Of a DNA stretch of 64,000 nt, positions 18,032 through 27,720 are shown one piece after another (the stretch's first letter is position 1; the number at the start of each line of letters is the position of its first letter). The stretch is from Candidatus Gastranaerophilales bacterium. GTDB taxonomy: Bacteria; Cyanobacteriota; Vampirovibrionia; Gastranaerophilales; Gastranaerophilaceae. The notes under the pieces are model-generated. The model had not been told where the DNA came from. It was given only the letters and a program-made list of their open reading frames with translations, and searched no databases. Both the position numbers and the translations under genes were made by a program. The stretch spans positions 55,522 through 119,521 of the forward strand of contig CALVAN010000005.1 in the NCBI GenBank assembly GCA_944325555.1, in the 5' to 3' direction.

Positions 18032-19243
18032 TTATTTTTGTAAAAACGGAGGAATATCTATAATACTCATCAAATCATTTTGTGATTTTTGAGGTGAAAT
18101 AGCAGGTTTTGGTTGTTGAATATTGCCTGCAACAGCCGGAGCCGGTGCAGCGTTCATTGAAGAACCGGTATTGAAGGAACCTGAGAAGAAATCTGCAGCG
18201 CTCAAAGATTTTACAGCCTCTTTTTTGGGGGCAGGTTCAACACCTTTCATTTCAAAACCTGTTGCAATAACTGTGATTTGGATTTCACCTTGGATTCTGT
18301 CATCAATTACGGAACCAAAAGTAACAATTGCATCTTCAGCAACCGCATCGTGTATAACCTGAGCAGCTTCTGTAACTTCATGCAATGTCATATCCGAACC
18401 GCCTGTTACATTCATAATAATACCGGAAGCACCGTTGATAGAAGTTTCGAGCAATGGTGAATTAATAGCAAGTTTAGCAGCTTCCATAGCTCTGCCTTCG
18501 CCTGTACCTCTGCCGATACCCATCAATGCAGAACCGCTGGACTGCATAACAGCTTTAACATCAGCAAAGTCAACGTTAATCAAACCGGGAACTGTAATGA
18601 TATCGGAAATACCCTGAACACCTCTTAAGAGAACTTCATCAACAACCTGAAAAGCTTCTTTCATTGTTGTTCTTCTTTCAACTACTTCAAGAAGTTTGTC
18701 GTTAGGTATAACAATTAACGCATCAACGGTTTCTTTTAATTTTTCCAGACCTTGCATTGCCTGATTCATACGGCGTTTACCTTCAAAACTGAACGGTTTT
18801 GTAACAACACCGATAGTTAATGCACCGAGTTCTTTAGCAATTTTTGCAATAACCGGAGCCGCACCTGTACCCGTACCGCCGCCCATGCCTGCAGTAACAA
18901 ATACCATATCTGCACCGTCAAGAGCCTGTACTATTTGATCTCTTGTTTCTTCTGCTGCTTTTTCACCAACAGAAGGATCGCCGCCGGCGCCAAGACCTTC
19001 CGTCAATTTGCCGCCCAATTGGATTTTATTGTCAGCCAGTGACATTTTTAAAACTTGAGCATCTGTATTCATTGCCCAGAAATCAACGCCTGTCAAACCG
19101 GCTTTAATCATTCTATTTACAGCGTTACCGCCGCCGCCTCCGGCTCCGATAACCTTAATATCCGCAACGCTAGATACGGATGGAGTTTCCATGTCCTGTT
19201 CTTTGTCTCTTCTACCGAAGATATCTGGTCCGAAATTTTCCAC
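18032..19243 (-). CDS. ftsZ: Cell division GTPase FtsZ
   Basis: Tubulin-like GTPase that polymerises into the division ring. 403 residues. The nucleotide-binding [13 protein letters not shown] (about 34-46) and the tubulin signature [13 protein letters not shown] (about 121-133) are present. A variable Ala/Pro-rich linker (about 335-388) leads to the C-terminal anchor peptide DIPPFLQK, which binds FtsA/SepF/ZipN-type partners. The start is GTG with AGAGG 8 bases upstream. It lies outside any mur/fts cluster and is alone in its transcription unit. Confidence 0.98.
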   Translation of the reverse strand: MENFGPDIFGRRDKEQDMETPSVSSVADIKVIGAGGGGGNAVNRMIKAGLTGVDFWAMNTDAQVLKMSLADNKIQLGGKLTEGLGAGGDPSVGEKAAEETRDQIVQALDGADMVFVTAGMGGGTGTGAAPVIAKIAKELGALTIGVVTKPFSFEGKRRMNQAMQGLEKLKETVDALIVIPNDKLLEVVERRTTMKEAFQVVDEVLLRGVQGISDIITVPGLINVDFADVKAVMQSSGSALMGIGRGTGEGRAMEAAKLAINSPLLETSINGASGIIMNVTGGSDMTLHEVTEAAQVIHDAVAEDAIVTFGSVIDDRIQGEIQITVIATGFEMKGVEPAPKKEAVKSLSAADFFSGSFNTGSSMNAAPAPAVAGNIQQPKPAISPQKSQNDLMSIIDIPPFLQK

Positions 19244-19659
19244 TTATTTGACCTCTTTCAATCTAAACTTTTTTTTAACGGAAAAGGTTCTTTTTCCCAT
19301 AACTTAATATAAATAGTATTTTAAAAAAATTAAATAGTAAAGAAATTTACGTTTTTTTAATATTTTTTTTTAATATAAGTTAAAATTTTTGAAAAATTTT
19401 CTTGTTGGTATTAATATTTTTGTATAAGTAATGGTCTAATAATTAATTAAGGCATGCTCCATGCCATTCTAAGGGGTATTTTTATAAAATCGTAAAAAAC
19501 AAAAGAAAGATTAAAAAATGTGTGAGCTAAATCTCAATTATACTGCCTATTTTGCTGTATGGCGTTAATGTTTACATTTCTTAATAAATTGCATTTATAA
19601 GCGCAATTTTTATTTTTACGGTTTTTAGTATATGTAGAAGTGTGATTAAGGTAGAAAAA
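19244..19659. other. Intergenic region between divergent ftsZ and membrane-protein operon
   Basis: About 415 bases, very AT-rich, with no ORF. It holds the promoters of both divergent units. It contains a perfect hairpin GGCATG-CTC-CATGCC near 19452, followed by AAGGGGTATTTTT. No known riboswitch pattern recognised. Confidence 0.5.
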
Positions 19660-21186
19660 ATGAAAGTCCAGACAAATTACAGTCATTACATTCCTGATAA
19701 AGGGAAACCTGCTTTCGGAAACTATGTAATAGATAAACGGATAGGCAGGGCAGTCGGGGTACTTGTTCCAAAGGATATTAAGACATTTTATGCATTAGGC
19801 AAAAATAACGGGGAAAATTTAAACAATACAGTTACTGCAGTTGGTACAGCCGGCGTAGCACCGATATTTATCAGATTTAATCCTTTATCTGATGAAGATC
19901 CTAAAGTAAAAGCGTATTCCGCATTAAGACAGCCATTGTCGGCAGTTCTTGCTCTTGGGGTTCAGCTGCCTGTTATGACTGCTTATAACTATTTGTTAGA
20001 CAAATGGGCAACCTCAGGTAAAGTACGAAGAATTGATTTAAGTGCAAAACCACCTGAAGCTGTTCTCAGATCGTATGCAAAATCAAGATATAATCAAGAA
20101 CTAAGGGAATTCTTGGCAGCAGGAAATTCCGTTGACGATTTGGAGAAAAATTTCTATAAAGGACGTAACAAGCAACAATATATAGAAGATATTATTCAGG
20201 AAGCAAGAAACAATATTTTTTATGCGCAAAGGGATAAAATGCGTAGGCTTGCTAAGGAAGATTTACCGATAACAACCTCAGTGCTGCGTGATGAAAACGG
20301 TAAGGTTAAAGACTGGTTTCATCCTACAAAATTGAGTGAGATAAAAGATATTGAGTTTGTTAAACCAGATGAACTTGATAAAGCACGCAAAGATGTTTAC
20401 GCACAGGTACTTAAGGAGTTTGGCGTAAATCCTGATGATAAAAAATTGTTTAATATAAAAATAGACTGGGAAGATAAAAATGCACTTGATAAGCATAAAA
20501 AAATGAAATCAGGTGAAATTCCGGTCACTGAATCTTTAAAAGATTATAAAAAATCAGCTGTTAAAAGAGCTTTGAAAAAAGCGGGAACTAAGTATTCTGA
20601 CTTTAAGACAAAATTAGAACAAACCGCAGAAAATGAGGCTATTGCAAAAGTAAAAAATGAACTTGCAGAAGAAACCAGAGTTAAGTTCGAGACCTCAAAA
20701 GCTTTTAACGAATTAGTAAATAAATTTGCAATAGAGAAAAAACGTGTTTTTGATGATACTAGTATCCCTGTTGAGCAAAAAGAGGCACATATTCTTGAAG
20801 CAGAGAAAAAATTAATAGCACAGAAAGTTGCTAATCTCGAGCAAAGAATAAATGACAAAGAAACAGACGATGCTGCTAGAAAAACATTAGTACGTGCCGT
20901 TGATAAAATTAAAAATAAAAAAATTAATGAAATAAGACTTCACGGTTCTACAATGGAAGAAGTTGAAACCAGCGTTAAAGTTAAAAAATGGCTCAGAGCA
21001 GAAATCAACAGACGTGAAGGTGTATTTAAAAACTTTAAAAAATTAAGCGGTCTTATCTTTGGGCTTGCAATTCTTCCGTTTACTTGCGGTCTGCTTAACT
21101 GGGCTTATCCAAGGTTTATGGAAAAATTCTTCCCCGGGTTATGCGATGCCAAAAAACAGGCGCATGCGGCAAAGGAGGCTAAATAA
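19660..21186 (+). CDS. Large orphan protein with membrane segments, first gene of a coupled pair
   Basis: 508 residues from ATG 19660. The frame opens at GTG 19642, but the Met that starts MKVQTNYSHYIP follows AAGGTAG and is preferred. Hydrophobic segments occur near the N-terminus (about 50-115) and at the C-terminus (about 465-500, ending in an amphipathic FMEKFFPG). The middle is a long Lys/Glu-rich helical region (about 120-455). I do not recognise the family. The stop overlaps the next ATG (TAATG), so the pair is translationally coupled. The layout resembles the proteins at 57951 and 61674: hydrophobic ends, and an N-terminus poor in signal features. Confidence 0.75.
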   Translation: MKVQTNYSHYIPDKGKPAFGNYVIDKRIGRAVGVLVPKDIKTFYALGKNNGENLNNTVTAVGTAGVAPIFIRFNPLSDEDPKVKAYSALRQPLSAVLALGVQLPVMTAYNYLLDKWATSGKVRRIDLSAKPPEAVLRSYAKSRYNQELREFLAAGNSVDDLEKNFYKGRNKQQYIEDIIQEARNNIFYAQRDKMRRLAKEDLPITTSVLRDENGKVKDWFHPTKLSEIKDIEFVKPDELDKARKDVYAQVLKEFGVNPDDKKLFNIKIDWEDKNALDKHKKMKSGEIPVTESLKDYKKSAVKRALKKAGTKYSDFKTKLEQTAENEAIAKVKNELAEETRVKFETSKAFNELVNKFAIEKKRVFDDTSIPVEQKEAHILEAEKKLIAQKVANLEQRINDKETDDAARKTLVRAVDKIKNKKINEIRLHGSTMEEVETSVKVKKWLRAEINRREGVFKNFKKLSGLIFGLAILPFTCGLLNWAYPRFMEKFFPGLCDAKKQAHAAKEAK

Positions 21187-21980
21187 TGAACATCTCATCT
21201 GTTAAAAATTTAGCTCTAAGATACGCTGACAAAACAATTGATTTTGCAAACAGAGTTTCTTCCAAAGCAATGGATACCAAAATTGCAAATACTCTTATGC
21301 CCGAGAATCCTACGGATATTGCAAAATTACTTGCTTTAATTTCAACAACAACAAAAGATGCCGTTAACTGTTATTATTACACAACACAAAGTTATAATAA
21401 TAAGAGAATACCTGAAGATAAAAGAAAATTCGTTGCGGGTATTGACCTTTCTAACGGTATATTAAATGTTATAACTCAATTGACTTTGGGATTGTGCATC
21501 AACAAGTGGTCGGACAAGTTATATGAAAGAATATTCAATGGTGGATTTGTTCCGACTAAAGAAAAGATAAGTGATTATACAGACAAGGTAAACAATTATC
21601 TTAAAAAATCAGTATTGACGGAAAATATCAGTTGTTCCGAAGCTGATATAAAATCAGCAATTAAGAAAACAAACAAAATCGCAAAAGGCGGTTTCGGTGT
21701 TATTGCTGTATTGATTGTAACCCAAATTATTGCAAAACGTGTAATCGTTCCATTCTTATCTACCCCGTTAGCAGGTGTGTTCAAAAAACAGCTTGATAAA
21801 CGTGAGGCCAGAAAAAAAGGTGAAAATACAAATGTAGTTTCCGAACAGCAACAAAAGACAAACAACTCTGTTCCCCAGCAACCACAGCAAACTGTAAAAA
21901 CACAAAATGTTCCGCCGCAACAGCAAACTGATAATGCGAGAGAAACTTTTAAAGGTTTTGAACAGTTTTTAAAAAAATAA
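21186..21980 (+). CDS. Orphan membrane protein with C-terminal TFKG motif
   Basis: 264 residues, start overlapping the previous stop by one base. Hydrophobic segments lie at about 90-107 and 168-190. A Gln/Pro-rich linker (about 210-250) leads to the C-terminus ETFKGFEQFLKK, a variant of the SFKG-type motif seen elsewhere in this window. No family recognised. Probably works with the protein encoded just upstream. Confidence 0.75.
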   Translation: MNISSVKNLALRYADKTIDFANRVSSKAMDTKIANTLMPENPTDIAKLLALISTTTKDAVNCYYYTTQSYNNKRIPEDKRKFVAGIDLSNGILNVITQLTLGLCINKWSDKLYERIFNGGFVPTKEKISDYTDKVNNYLKKSVLTENISCSEADIKSAIKKTNKIAKGGFGVIAVLIVTQIIAKRVIVPFLSTPLAGVFKKQLDKREARKKGENTNVVSEQQQKTNNSVPQQPQQTVKTQNVPPQQQTDNARETFKGFEQFLKK

Positions 21981-22017
21981 ACGTTAACGTTATATAATTT
22001 TTCGTGAGGATTAAAAA

Positions 22018-22524
22018 ATGAAAATATCTCCCATTTTACATCCGTATTATAGTAGTACAAACAAATCTAAAAACACGTCTTTTAAAAGAGATGTTACAAC
22101 AAAAGAAGATATCAACAGTGTTTTAAATTCACCATTAAAAGATTCAGAAAAAAAACTGATACTGGAAGCTTACAAACAAAGCAGAGATTATCTGGAAAAT
22201 TTGGATGCGGATATAAATTTACATTACAGTCCGAATAAGGAAAAAAAATCCTGGTTTTCAAAGGAATACCTTTTTCCCGAAGAAGTCGGTTTTATGATAA
22301 GAACGAAAAACAGAAGCCGTGAAAATACATTAATGTCAGTAGATGTTATTGATGATGTAAAAAAAGGCATTGATGTTGATACTCTTGTTGACAAAATAAA
22401 ACTTATGACAAGAGATACGGTTGATTATATAAAAAACTGTCGAACATACTATATGAGCGACAATGATGACTTTTATACTGATAACACAGGTAAATGGGAT
22501 TTAACAGACGCTTATATTCCTTAG
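22018..22524 (+). CDS. Orphan protein with N-terminal SFKR motif
   Basis: 168 residues, soluble, starting MKISPILHPYY with SFKR at 21-24, the same N-terminal pattern as the proteins at 2388 and 28692. RBS GAGGA precedes ATG. It follows the coupled pair by 37 bases and probably belongs to that operon. The last 4 bases overlap the convergent permease gene. Function unknown. Confidence 0.75.
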   Translation: MKISPILHPYYSSTNKSKNTSFKRDVTTKEDINSVLNSPLKDSEKKLILEAYKQSRDYLENLDADINLHYSPNKEKKSWFSKEYLFPEEVGFMIRTKNRSRENTLMSVDVIDDVKKGIDVDTLVDKIKLMTRDTVDYIKNCRTYYMSDNDDFYTDNTGKWDLTDAYIP

Positions 22525-23885
22525 TCTTTTGCTGATTTTAGCTTTTTCCATATATGAAACACAGGTATGCCGGCGATTGTGATTAGCAATCCCGGTATTG
22601 TGTATAGGGGTTTGTATATTGACAAACATATAACAATGTATGATGCGAGAATTAAAAATGTTACAGGGAAAAAATTATGGATTTTAAATTTTGTATTTTC
22701 GTTAGGAAATTTTTTTCTGTAAACAAAAACACCTGTAGTAACCAATATGTAAAATATTAAAGATGCATAAATTACAAAATCCAATAGCTCGGAATAATTG
22801 CCCCACAAAATCAATATGCAAATCCAAATACATTGTGCCCAGAGAGAGTTTACCGGTACTTTTGTTTTTCTGTTAATAAGTGCAAGCGGTCTAAAAAAAG
22901 CCCTGTCTTTAGCCATTTTATAATAGACTCTTGAGCCGGTTAGTATCATTCCGTTTGCACATCCGAAGGCAGATATCATAATAATTAAAGCAATTATATC
23001 TTTACCTATTGTTCCGAAAATTTCGCTCATTGTACGTGCCGCAACAATGTCTTGCGGTGCGTTTTGTATTGCATCAAATGGCAGTACGCCAAGATAAATC
23101 ATATTCATCAAAAAATACAAAGCAACTACAAGTATAACTCCGTAAATCATAGCTTTAGGAATGTTTCTGTTCGGATGTTTTACTTCACCTGCTATAAACG
23201 TTATATTATTCCAGGTTATTGAGGCAAACAATGCACCGACAATAGCAACAGCTATAGTATTAATTGTGCTATAGCTAAAGGCCACCGGCATGTGAAAATT
23301 GGTTTGCAGTACATGTGCATTAAAGCCAAACAATAATCCAACTATTATTAGTCCTGCCATAGAAAGAACTTTTGTTATTGTGAAAATATTCTGGGTTATT
23401 ACGCCATATTTTATTCCCCTTGAGTTAAGATAGCTCAAAAATATTACTGTACAAATGGCAAAAAGCTGCTGGGTCGAGAGTTTTATAAAACCGATATGGA
23501 GTAACAAATTTTCAGTATTTATAAAGGGCACAAGTATCCCGAAAAATTTAGAAAAGGCTACACAAACAGCTGCAATAGTCCCTGTTTGTATTACAAGAAA
23601 CAGGGTCCATCCATATAGAAATGCTATTTGTTCGTTAAAAATCTTTTTTAAATAGACGTATTGCCCGCCTTCTTCTGTAATATTTGACGCAAGCTCACAC
23701 AAGGACAATCCGCCGCACATTGTAATAAAACCGGCAATAAGCCAGACTATTATTAATAAAAGTCCGGAATTAACCTGTCTTGCAATATCTGCTGATACAA
23801 TAAAAATTCCACAGCCTATCATTGAGCCTGCTACTATTGATATTGCATCGGGGAGTGATAATGTCCTTTTTAAATCTTGACCCAT
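22521..23885 (-). CDS. APC-superfamily amino acid permease
   Basis: 454 residues with about 12 membrane helices. The first helix carries GSMIGCGIFI (residues 16-25), the substrate-binding unwound region of APC/LAT-type transporters. The LAT-like segment EEGGQYVYLKK (about 71-81) is also present. It is related to LAT/serine-threonine exchangers; substrate not predictable. Its 3' end overlaps the convergent gene by 4 bases. It is a single gene; no transport-linked decarboxylase is nearby. Confidence 0.92.
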   Translation of the reverse strand: MGQDLKRTLSLPDAISIVAGSMIGCGIFIVSADIARQVNSGLLLIIVWLIAGFITMCGGLSLCELASNITEEGGQYVYLKKIFNEQIAFLYGWTLFLVIQTGTIAAVCVAFSKFFGILVPFINTENLLLHIGFIKLSTQQLFAICTVIFLSYLNSRGIKYGVITQNIFTITKVLSMAGLIIVGLLFGFNAHVLQTNFHMPVAFSYSTINTIAVAIVGALFASITWNNITFIAGEVKHPNRNIPKAMIYGVILVVALYFLMNMIYLGVLPFDAIQNAPQDIVAARTMSEIFGTIGKDIIALIIMISAFGCANGMILTGSRVYYKMAKDRAFFRPLALINRKTKVPVNSLWAQCIWICILILWGNYSELLDFVIYASLIFYILVTTGVFVYRKKFPNENTKFKIHNFFPVTFLILASYIVICLSIYKPLYTIPGLLITIAGIPVFHIWKKLKSAKD

Positions 23886-24010
23886 ATTTTAATCTTATTA
23901 TAAAAAAGCAAAAACACAATTTTAAATCAGGCTCTTTAGAGTTATGCAACGAGTGTAGCTGATTGATATAATAAAATTGATATCATTATTATATGCAAAG
24001 GAGAAAAGAA

Positions 24011-24364
24011 ATGGTTAATTCTATCAGCTCATATTCAACATCCGGTGTGCAATCTACAACTACTTCTCAGCTGAGCGAAGAAGAGAAAAAAAAGAAAAAA
24101 GCTCAAGAGGACGGTCTATATTCATATAATAATCAACAAAACACTACTTCTGAAAATACTTCTACTACACAAGTGACTGAAGATACTGCACGTTCAACTG
24201 CTCAATCATATATTGCCAGTTTAAAAGCGCAGTATCCTCAGCTTGCTTCTAAACTTGATGCTTACTATTCTAGTCTTGATTTTTCGTCATTGATTGCCGA
24301 TGCTACATCGGTTTCAGATATAAAAGCCTATATTTATAGCGAGACTCAGGGCTTTTTAAAATAA
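24011..24364 (+). CDS. Small Ser/Thr-rich protein
   Basis: 117 residues from ATG 24011, placed 7 bases after AAAGGAG. The frame extends 6 codons further to ATG 23993, but that overlaps the RBS. The N-terminal half is Ser/Thr/Gln-rich with a KKKKK stretch. The C-terminal half (about 60-117) is helical. No signal peptide and no family recognised. A weak terminator follows. Confidence 0.65.
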   Translation: MVNSISSYSTSGVQSTTTSQLSEEEKKKKKAQEDGLYSYNNQQNTTSENTSTTQVTEDTARSTAQSYIASLKAQYPQLASKLDAYYSSLDFSSLIADATSVSDIKAYIYSETQGFLK

Positions 24365-24391
24365 TTGGATATTATGCAAACGCAACTGAAT

Positions 24392-24437
24392 ATATCCCTT
24401 CTGCTATACATCTTTTTGCAGGGGGGATATTAATTTT
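24392..24437 (+). terminator. Possible terminator
   Basis: ATATCCCTTCTGC pairs, with G-T pairs, to GCAGGGGGGATAT, followed by TAATTTTTG. Confidence 0.45.
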
Positions 24438-24512
24438 TGTGGTGCAAATATATTAAAAGTTCACTCTTGTTGACTATATTAAAAATTCCATGATTTATGC
24501 TATAACAATAGG

Positions 24513-25391
24513 ATGAATGAAAATAATTCCGATATCATTGAGCAATATTTTGCTTCTATAGAAAAATGCAACTCTCTTAACTGTATGAAAGTTATTTTTG
24601 AACCTCAAAACAAAAGAGAATGGTTCTATGAAGACGACAGTTGGTGTTTCTTTGATTTTTTGTGTGAGGATATGGATTACAGACTCGTAAAAAAGCAGCA
24701 AAAAAGTTTTGATGCTAATTGTTCAATAAGAAACATGAGTTATGAGATAAAAATGCTGCTAAATTACTACAGACTAAGAGGCACTGTAACTATCGGAAAA
24801 GAGTTGTTTTCAACTTATGTTATAAGATATGAAAAACAAAAAGAGCTAAACCCGTCACTTACCCCTGAAAAGTATAACTTTGACTTAAAAATGCGAGAAG
24901 ATGAAGCACTAAAAAACTCAGAAAAAATAGCTAACAGAATTTTGTGGGGCTGTTTAAGTGTTATACTGGTAATGATACTTGTCTTTGGAATATTTGTGCT
25001 TACCTCGTTTTTTGCTCCAAAGGCAGAGGCAAAATCCAAGTATTCACAAAAATTTATACAAAATTTTTATCAATGCATACCTTACAGTGAATCAAAATTC
25101 AATACGGCTTATAATTCCAACAGTACTTATGAGATAAAAGGCTATGCTCCTGACGGAAGTGGCAAATGTATTTATGTAGAGACAAACAGTTGGCTGCGTG
25201 GAACTAATGTCACCACCTGCTATTTTGATACAAAAAAGCAAAGAGAATACTTAAATGCAATGCTGAATCCGGATAAACAGGGCTCTGTTCTTGTAAACGG
25301 CATGCCTGTTGTTGGCAAAAATGAAGATGTTACATACCTCAAATATTTTAATGATCCAAAGGTTTGTAGGACTGTTCCCTACAAACATTAA
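24513..25391 (+). CDS. Single-pass membrane protein with Cys-containing C-terminal domain
   Basis: 292 residues. An N-terminal cytoplasmic-type domain (1-140) is followed by one membrane helix (about 143-167, ILWGCLSVILVMILVFGIFV). The C-terminal domain of about 120 residues has four Cys and would be outside the membrane if the positive-inside rule holds. AGGATGA precedes ATG. No family recognised. Confidence 0.7.
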   Translation: MNENNSDIIEQYFASIEKCNSLNCMKVIFEPQNKREWFYEDDSWCFFDFLCEDMDYRLVKKQQKSFDANCSIRNMSYEIKMLLNYYRLRGTVTIGKELFSTYVIRYEKQKELNPSLTPEKYNFDLKMREDEALKNSEKIANRILWGCLSVILVMILVFGIFVLTSFFAPKAEAKSKYSQKFIQNFYQCIPYSESKFNTAYNSNSTYEIKGYAPDGSGKCIYVETNSWLRGTNVTTCYFDTKKQREYLNAMLNPDKQGSVLVNGMPVVGKNEDVTYLKYFNDPKVCRTVPYKH

Positions 25392-25462
25392 TAATTAATA
25401 TGAACTTTTTTTCTCCCTTATCGTTTATAATCATGTAGGTATATTTTTGAGAAGGAGAAATT

Positions 25463-26215
25463 ATGAAAAAATATTTTACAGCTGCACTTGTTGTTGCAAT
25501 GACAGTTGGTTTTATTTCGTCAGGAGCTTTAAAAGCAACAGCTGAGGCTGTTGAAAGAGGTTTTGTTTCTGTTTCAACATCAGCAAATACAGAGCTTCCG
25601 CCTGATATTGTTGAAATTAACATTGCTGTCCAAACAGAAGATGCAAAATCTTTGCAAAAGGCTACTGACGAAAACAAAGCTATTTCGGATAAAGTTTACA
25701 ATGAGTTGTCTGCAATGATTAATAAGCAGAACGGTGATTATGTTAAAACGGCAAATTTTAACGCTGCACCTGTTTACAGCTACAAAAATGATAAAAAAAA
25801 TCTTATTAAATATGAAGTCTCAAATAATGTAATTGTACATACTAAAAATATCAAAGATGCAGGTAAAATGATTGATAAGGCTATCGCTTCAGGCGCTACA
25901 AATATCAATGATATAACCTTTTCTATTTCATCATATGACAAACAGTGTGATGAGTTGCTTTCTATAGCAGCCAAGAAAGCTTATAAAAGAGCAGGCTTGC
26001 TAGCAACAAGTGCAGGTAATACTCTTGCAGGTATTAAAAACATAAACGGCAGCTGCTCGACAAGCGAAGCTATAAGACCTCAATACAGATTGCTCGCTAA
26101 AAACGCATCTTTTGCAGGTGCATCGGCTGATGCTTCCGTCGAAAGTGCAAGTCCGATTCAAGGTGGTGTTATAAAACTTTTTGCAAACCTTAATGCATCA
26201 TATTTTGTTAAGTAA
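25463..26215 (+). CDS. Secreted SIMPL-domain (DUF541) protein
   Basis: 250 residues. Signal peptide MKKYFTAALVVAMTVGFISS with Ala-rich cleavage region near 28. The SIMPL fold follows (about 32-248), with the typical start RGFVSVSTSANTELPPDIVE and an internal QKATDENKAISDKVYNEL helix. SIMPL proteins form periplasmic or outer-membrane-associated oligomers, and their function is poorly known (E. coli YggE is linked to oxidative stress). AGAAGGAG is 8 bases upstream. Followed by a bidirectional terminator. Confidence 0.88.
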   Translation: MKKYFTAALVVAMTVGFISSGALKATAEAVERGFVSVSTSANTELPPDIVEINIAVQTEDAKSLQKATDENKAISDKVYNELSAMINKQNGDYVKTANFNAAPVYSYKNDKKNLIKYEVSNNVIVHTKNIKDAGKMIDKAIASGATNINDITFSISSYDKQCDELLSIAAKKAYKRAGLLATSAGNTLAGIKNINGSCSTSEAIRPQYRLLAKNASFAGASADASVESASPIQGGVIKLFANLNASYFVK

Positions 26216-26230
26216 AACCTACACCTAATA

Positions 26231-26268
26231 ACTCAAAGCTCCGTGTTAATAACGGAGCTTTGAGTTTT
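26231..26268. terminator. Bidirectional terminator
   Basis: ACTCAAAGCTCCGT / ACGGAGCTTTGAGT with T-rich 3' flank. It separates the SIMPL gene from a convergent gene. Confidence 0.85.
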
Positions 26269-27589
26269 AAATTTTGTGATAAAAAACATTATTATATATT
26301 CTTAAAATAAAATTTTCCAGTGAAATTTCTCTGTATTCTGCAGTGCCGCAAGGGTTTGAATATTTAACAATATCGTCTGTGCAGTCAAATACGGAAATAT
26401 AGTGTTGTTTACCTGTTCCGTATTTATATGATCCTTCTCCGCCACATATCATTGTTGTTGTCTGTCCGATTGTTCTGATTTGAGCTTTCAAACGATCAAT
26501 ATCAGGTTTTGAATGGTTCATTAATGCCAGATTAACATCTCTGATATCCATAAAAACTGTGCCTTTTTCTGCAACAAGATTTTTGCAAAAATATTGATCT
26601 CCATACTGCGGTTTCATAAGTCCGTATGTTGCTATGTCATTATTTTTATTAGCATGCTTTTCTAACATTTTTATGCCATAACAAGTTTGAGAAAGTATCC
26701 CGTCACTCAGTTTGTATAGCTCGTCAAGATTAAAAATACTGCGGTTAAAAATATTTCCCTGTGAATGCACAATAATACTATTCCCTTTTTGTTCAAACAA
26801 TTTATATAGCTTTACTCTGTTTGTCGGGATTTGTATCATATTATTTATAACTGCAAGCGGACCGCAGTTTTGGGAATGTCCTTGTGCAATAGCATATCTG
26901 TCTACAGGCGGGAACAATAACTTGTATGTGTCCTTATCCATATTAAGTTTTTCATAATTGTTGTTTGTTCGCACAAACATCTGCTCACCTATTGAAAATA
27001 CATCGCCTTCTTGCGTTTTTGATAAAATTTCAAAGTTTTTTGCTGTTTTATCAAAGTGTTCAAAGTAATTTTTTCTGTTTAGGATTGCTTCCATATCCTT
27101 TTTTACCAGCGGATTTAATTTTCCCTCCGGCATGATAAAACGAGGTATATATTTGATTTTTCCTTGAGCGGACAACCGTAGCAGGGTCAAAATCTCTTTG
27201 TAATGTTCAGGGTTGTTATATTTTGTAGCGAGTAATGCTTGAGTATTATAACTCCTTTCGTGACCGAGCTCTTTTAAAAACAGATTGTTGCCGAATCTAT
27301 CCTTAAATTTTGTTATTTCTCCAATGCTTTGCTCTATATCATTAAAATCAGCATTTTTTATGTTTTGGGAATAGAAAGAAAATTCTGTGGGGGATAAAGG
27401 TTTTTCGATGATTTCAAAAGCAGGTGAGCAGTATTGTTGTCTGGTGCGTTCAGCATTTGGACGCTTTCCGTTTGTTATGACTGCATCAATTGCATCAACC
27501 GCTGACGTCCTAATTGTTTTTATAACAGATTGTTTTTTTTCTCTGAGAGCGAGAACAGCCCTATTAAATGTATTAATTAATATTCCCAT
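26267..27589 (-). CDS. Predicted papain-fold (C39-like) cysteine protease domain protein
   Basis: 440 residues, no signal peptide. The C-terminal half has the pattern GHSQNCGPLAVINN, placing Gln240 and Cys242 like the oxyanion Gln and nucleophile of papain-fold/C39-like peptidases. It is followed by QHYISVFD with His396, and YSNPCGT with Asn412, giving a plausible Cys-His-Asn triad. The N-terminal 200 residues are helical with basic patches and unrecognised. It lies next to no ABC exporter and no bacteriocin-like leader, so a classic C39 processing role is unlikely. A toxin or effector hydrolase is possible. Activity is inferred from the motif only. Confidence 0.75.
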   Translation of the reverse strand: MGILINTFNRAVLALREKKQSVIKTIRTSAVDAIDAVITNGKRPNAERTRQQYCSPAFEIIEKPLSPTEFSFYSQNIKNADFNDIEQSIGEITKFKDRFGNNLFLKELGHERSYNTQALLATKYNNPEHYKEILTLLRLSAQGKIKYIPRFIMPEGKLNPLVKKDMEAILNRKNYFEHFDKTAKNFEILSKTQEGDVFSIGEQMFVRTNNNYEKLNMDKDTYKLLFPPVDRYAIAQGHSQNCGPLAVINNMIQIPTNRVKLYKLFEQKGNSIIVHSQGNIFNRSIFNLDELYKLSDGILSQTCYGIKMLEKHANKNNDIATYGLMKPQYGDQYFCKNLVAEKGTVFMDIRDVNLALMNHSKPDIDRLKAQIRTIGQTTTMICGGEGSYKYGTGKQHYISVFDCTDDIVKYSNPCGTAEYREISLENFILRIYNNVFYHKI

Positions 27590-27661
27590 AACTTTGAATC
27601 TGAATTTATTTGCAATGTTTATAAAACATTAGGATAAATAAAATTGACAAAAAAATAAATA

Positions 27662-27706
27662 AATTAACGAGACTTTTTACAGGAAAATGCCTCGTTAATT
27701 TTTTAT
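27662..27706. terminator. Bidirectional terminator
   Basis: A 10-bp stem AATTAACGAG / CTCGTTAATT with T-rich flanks on both strands. It ends the minus-strand secreted protein gene that stops at 27721. Confidence 0.7.
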
Positions 27707-27720
27707 TTATGGTTTTAAAA

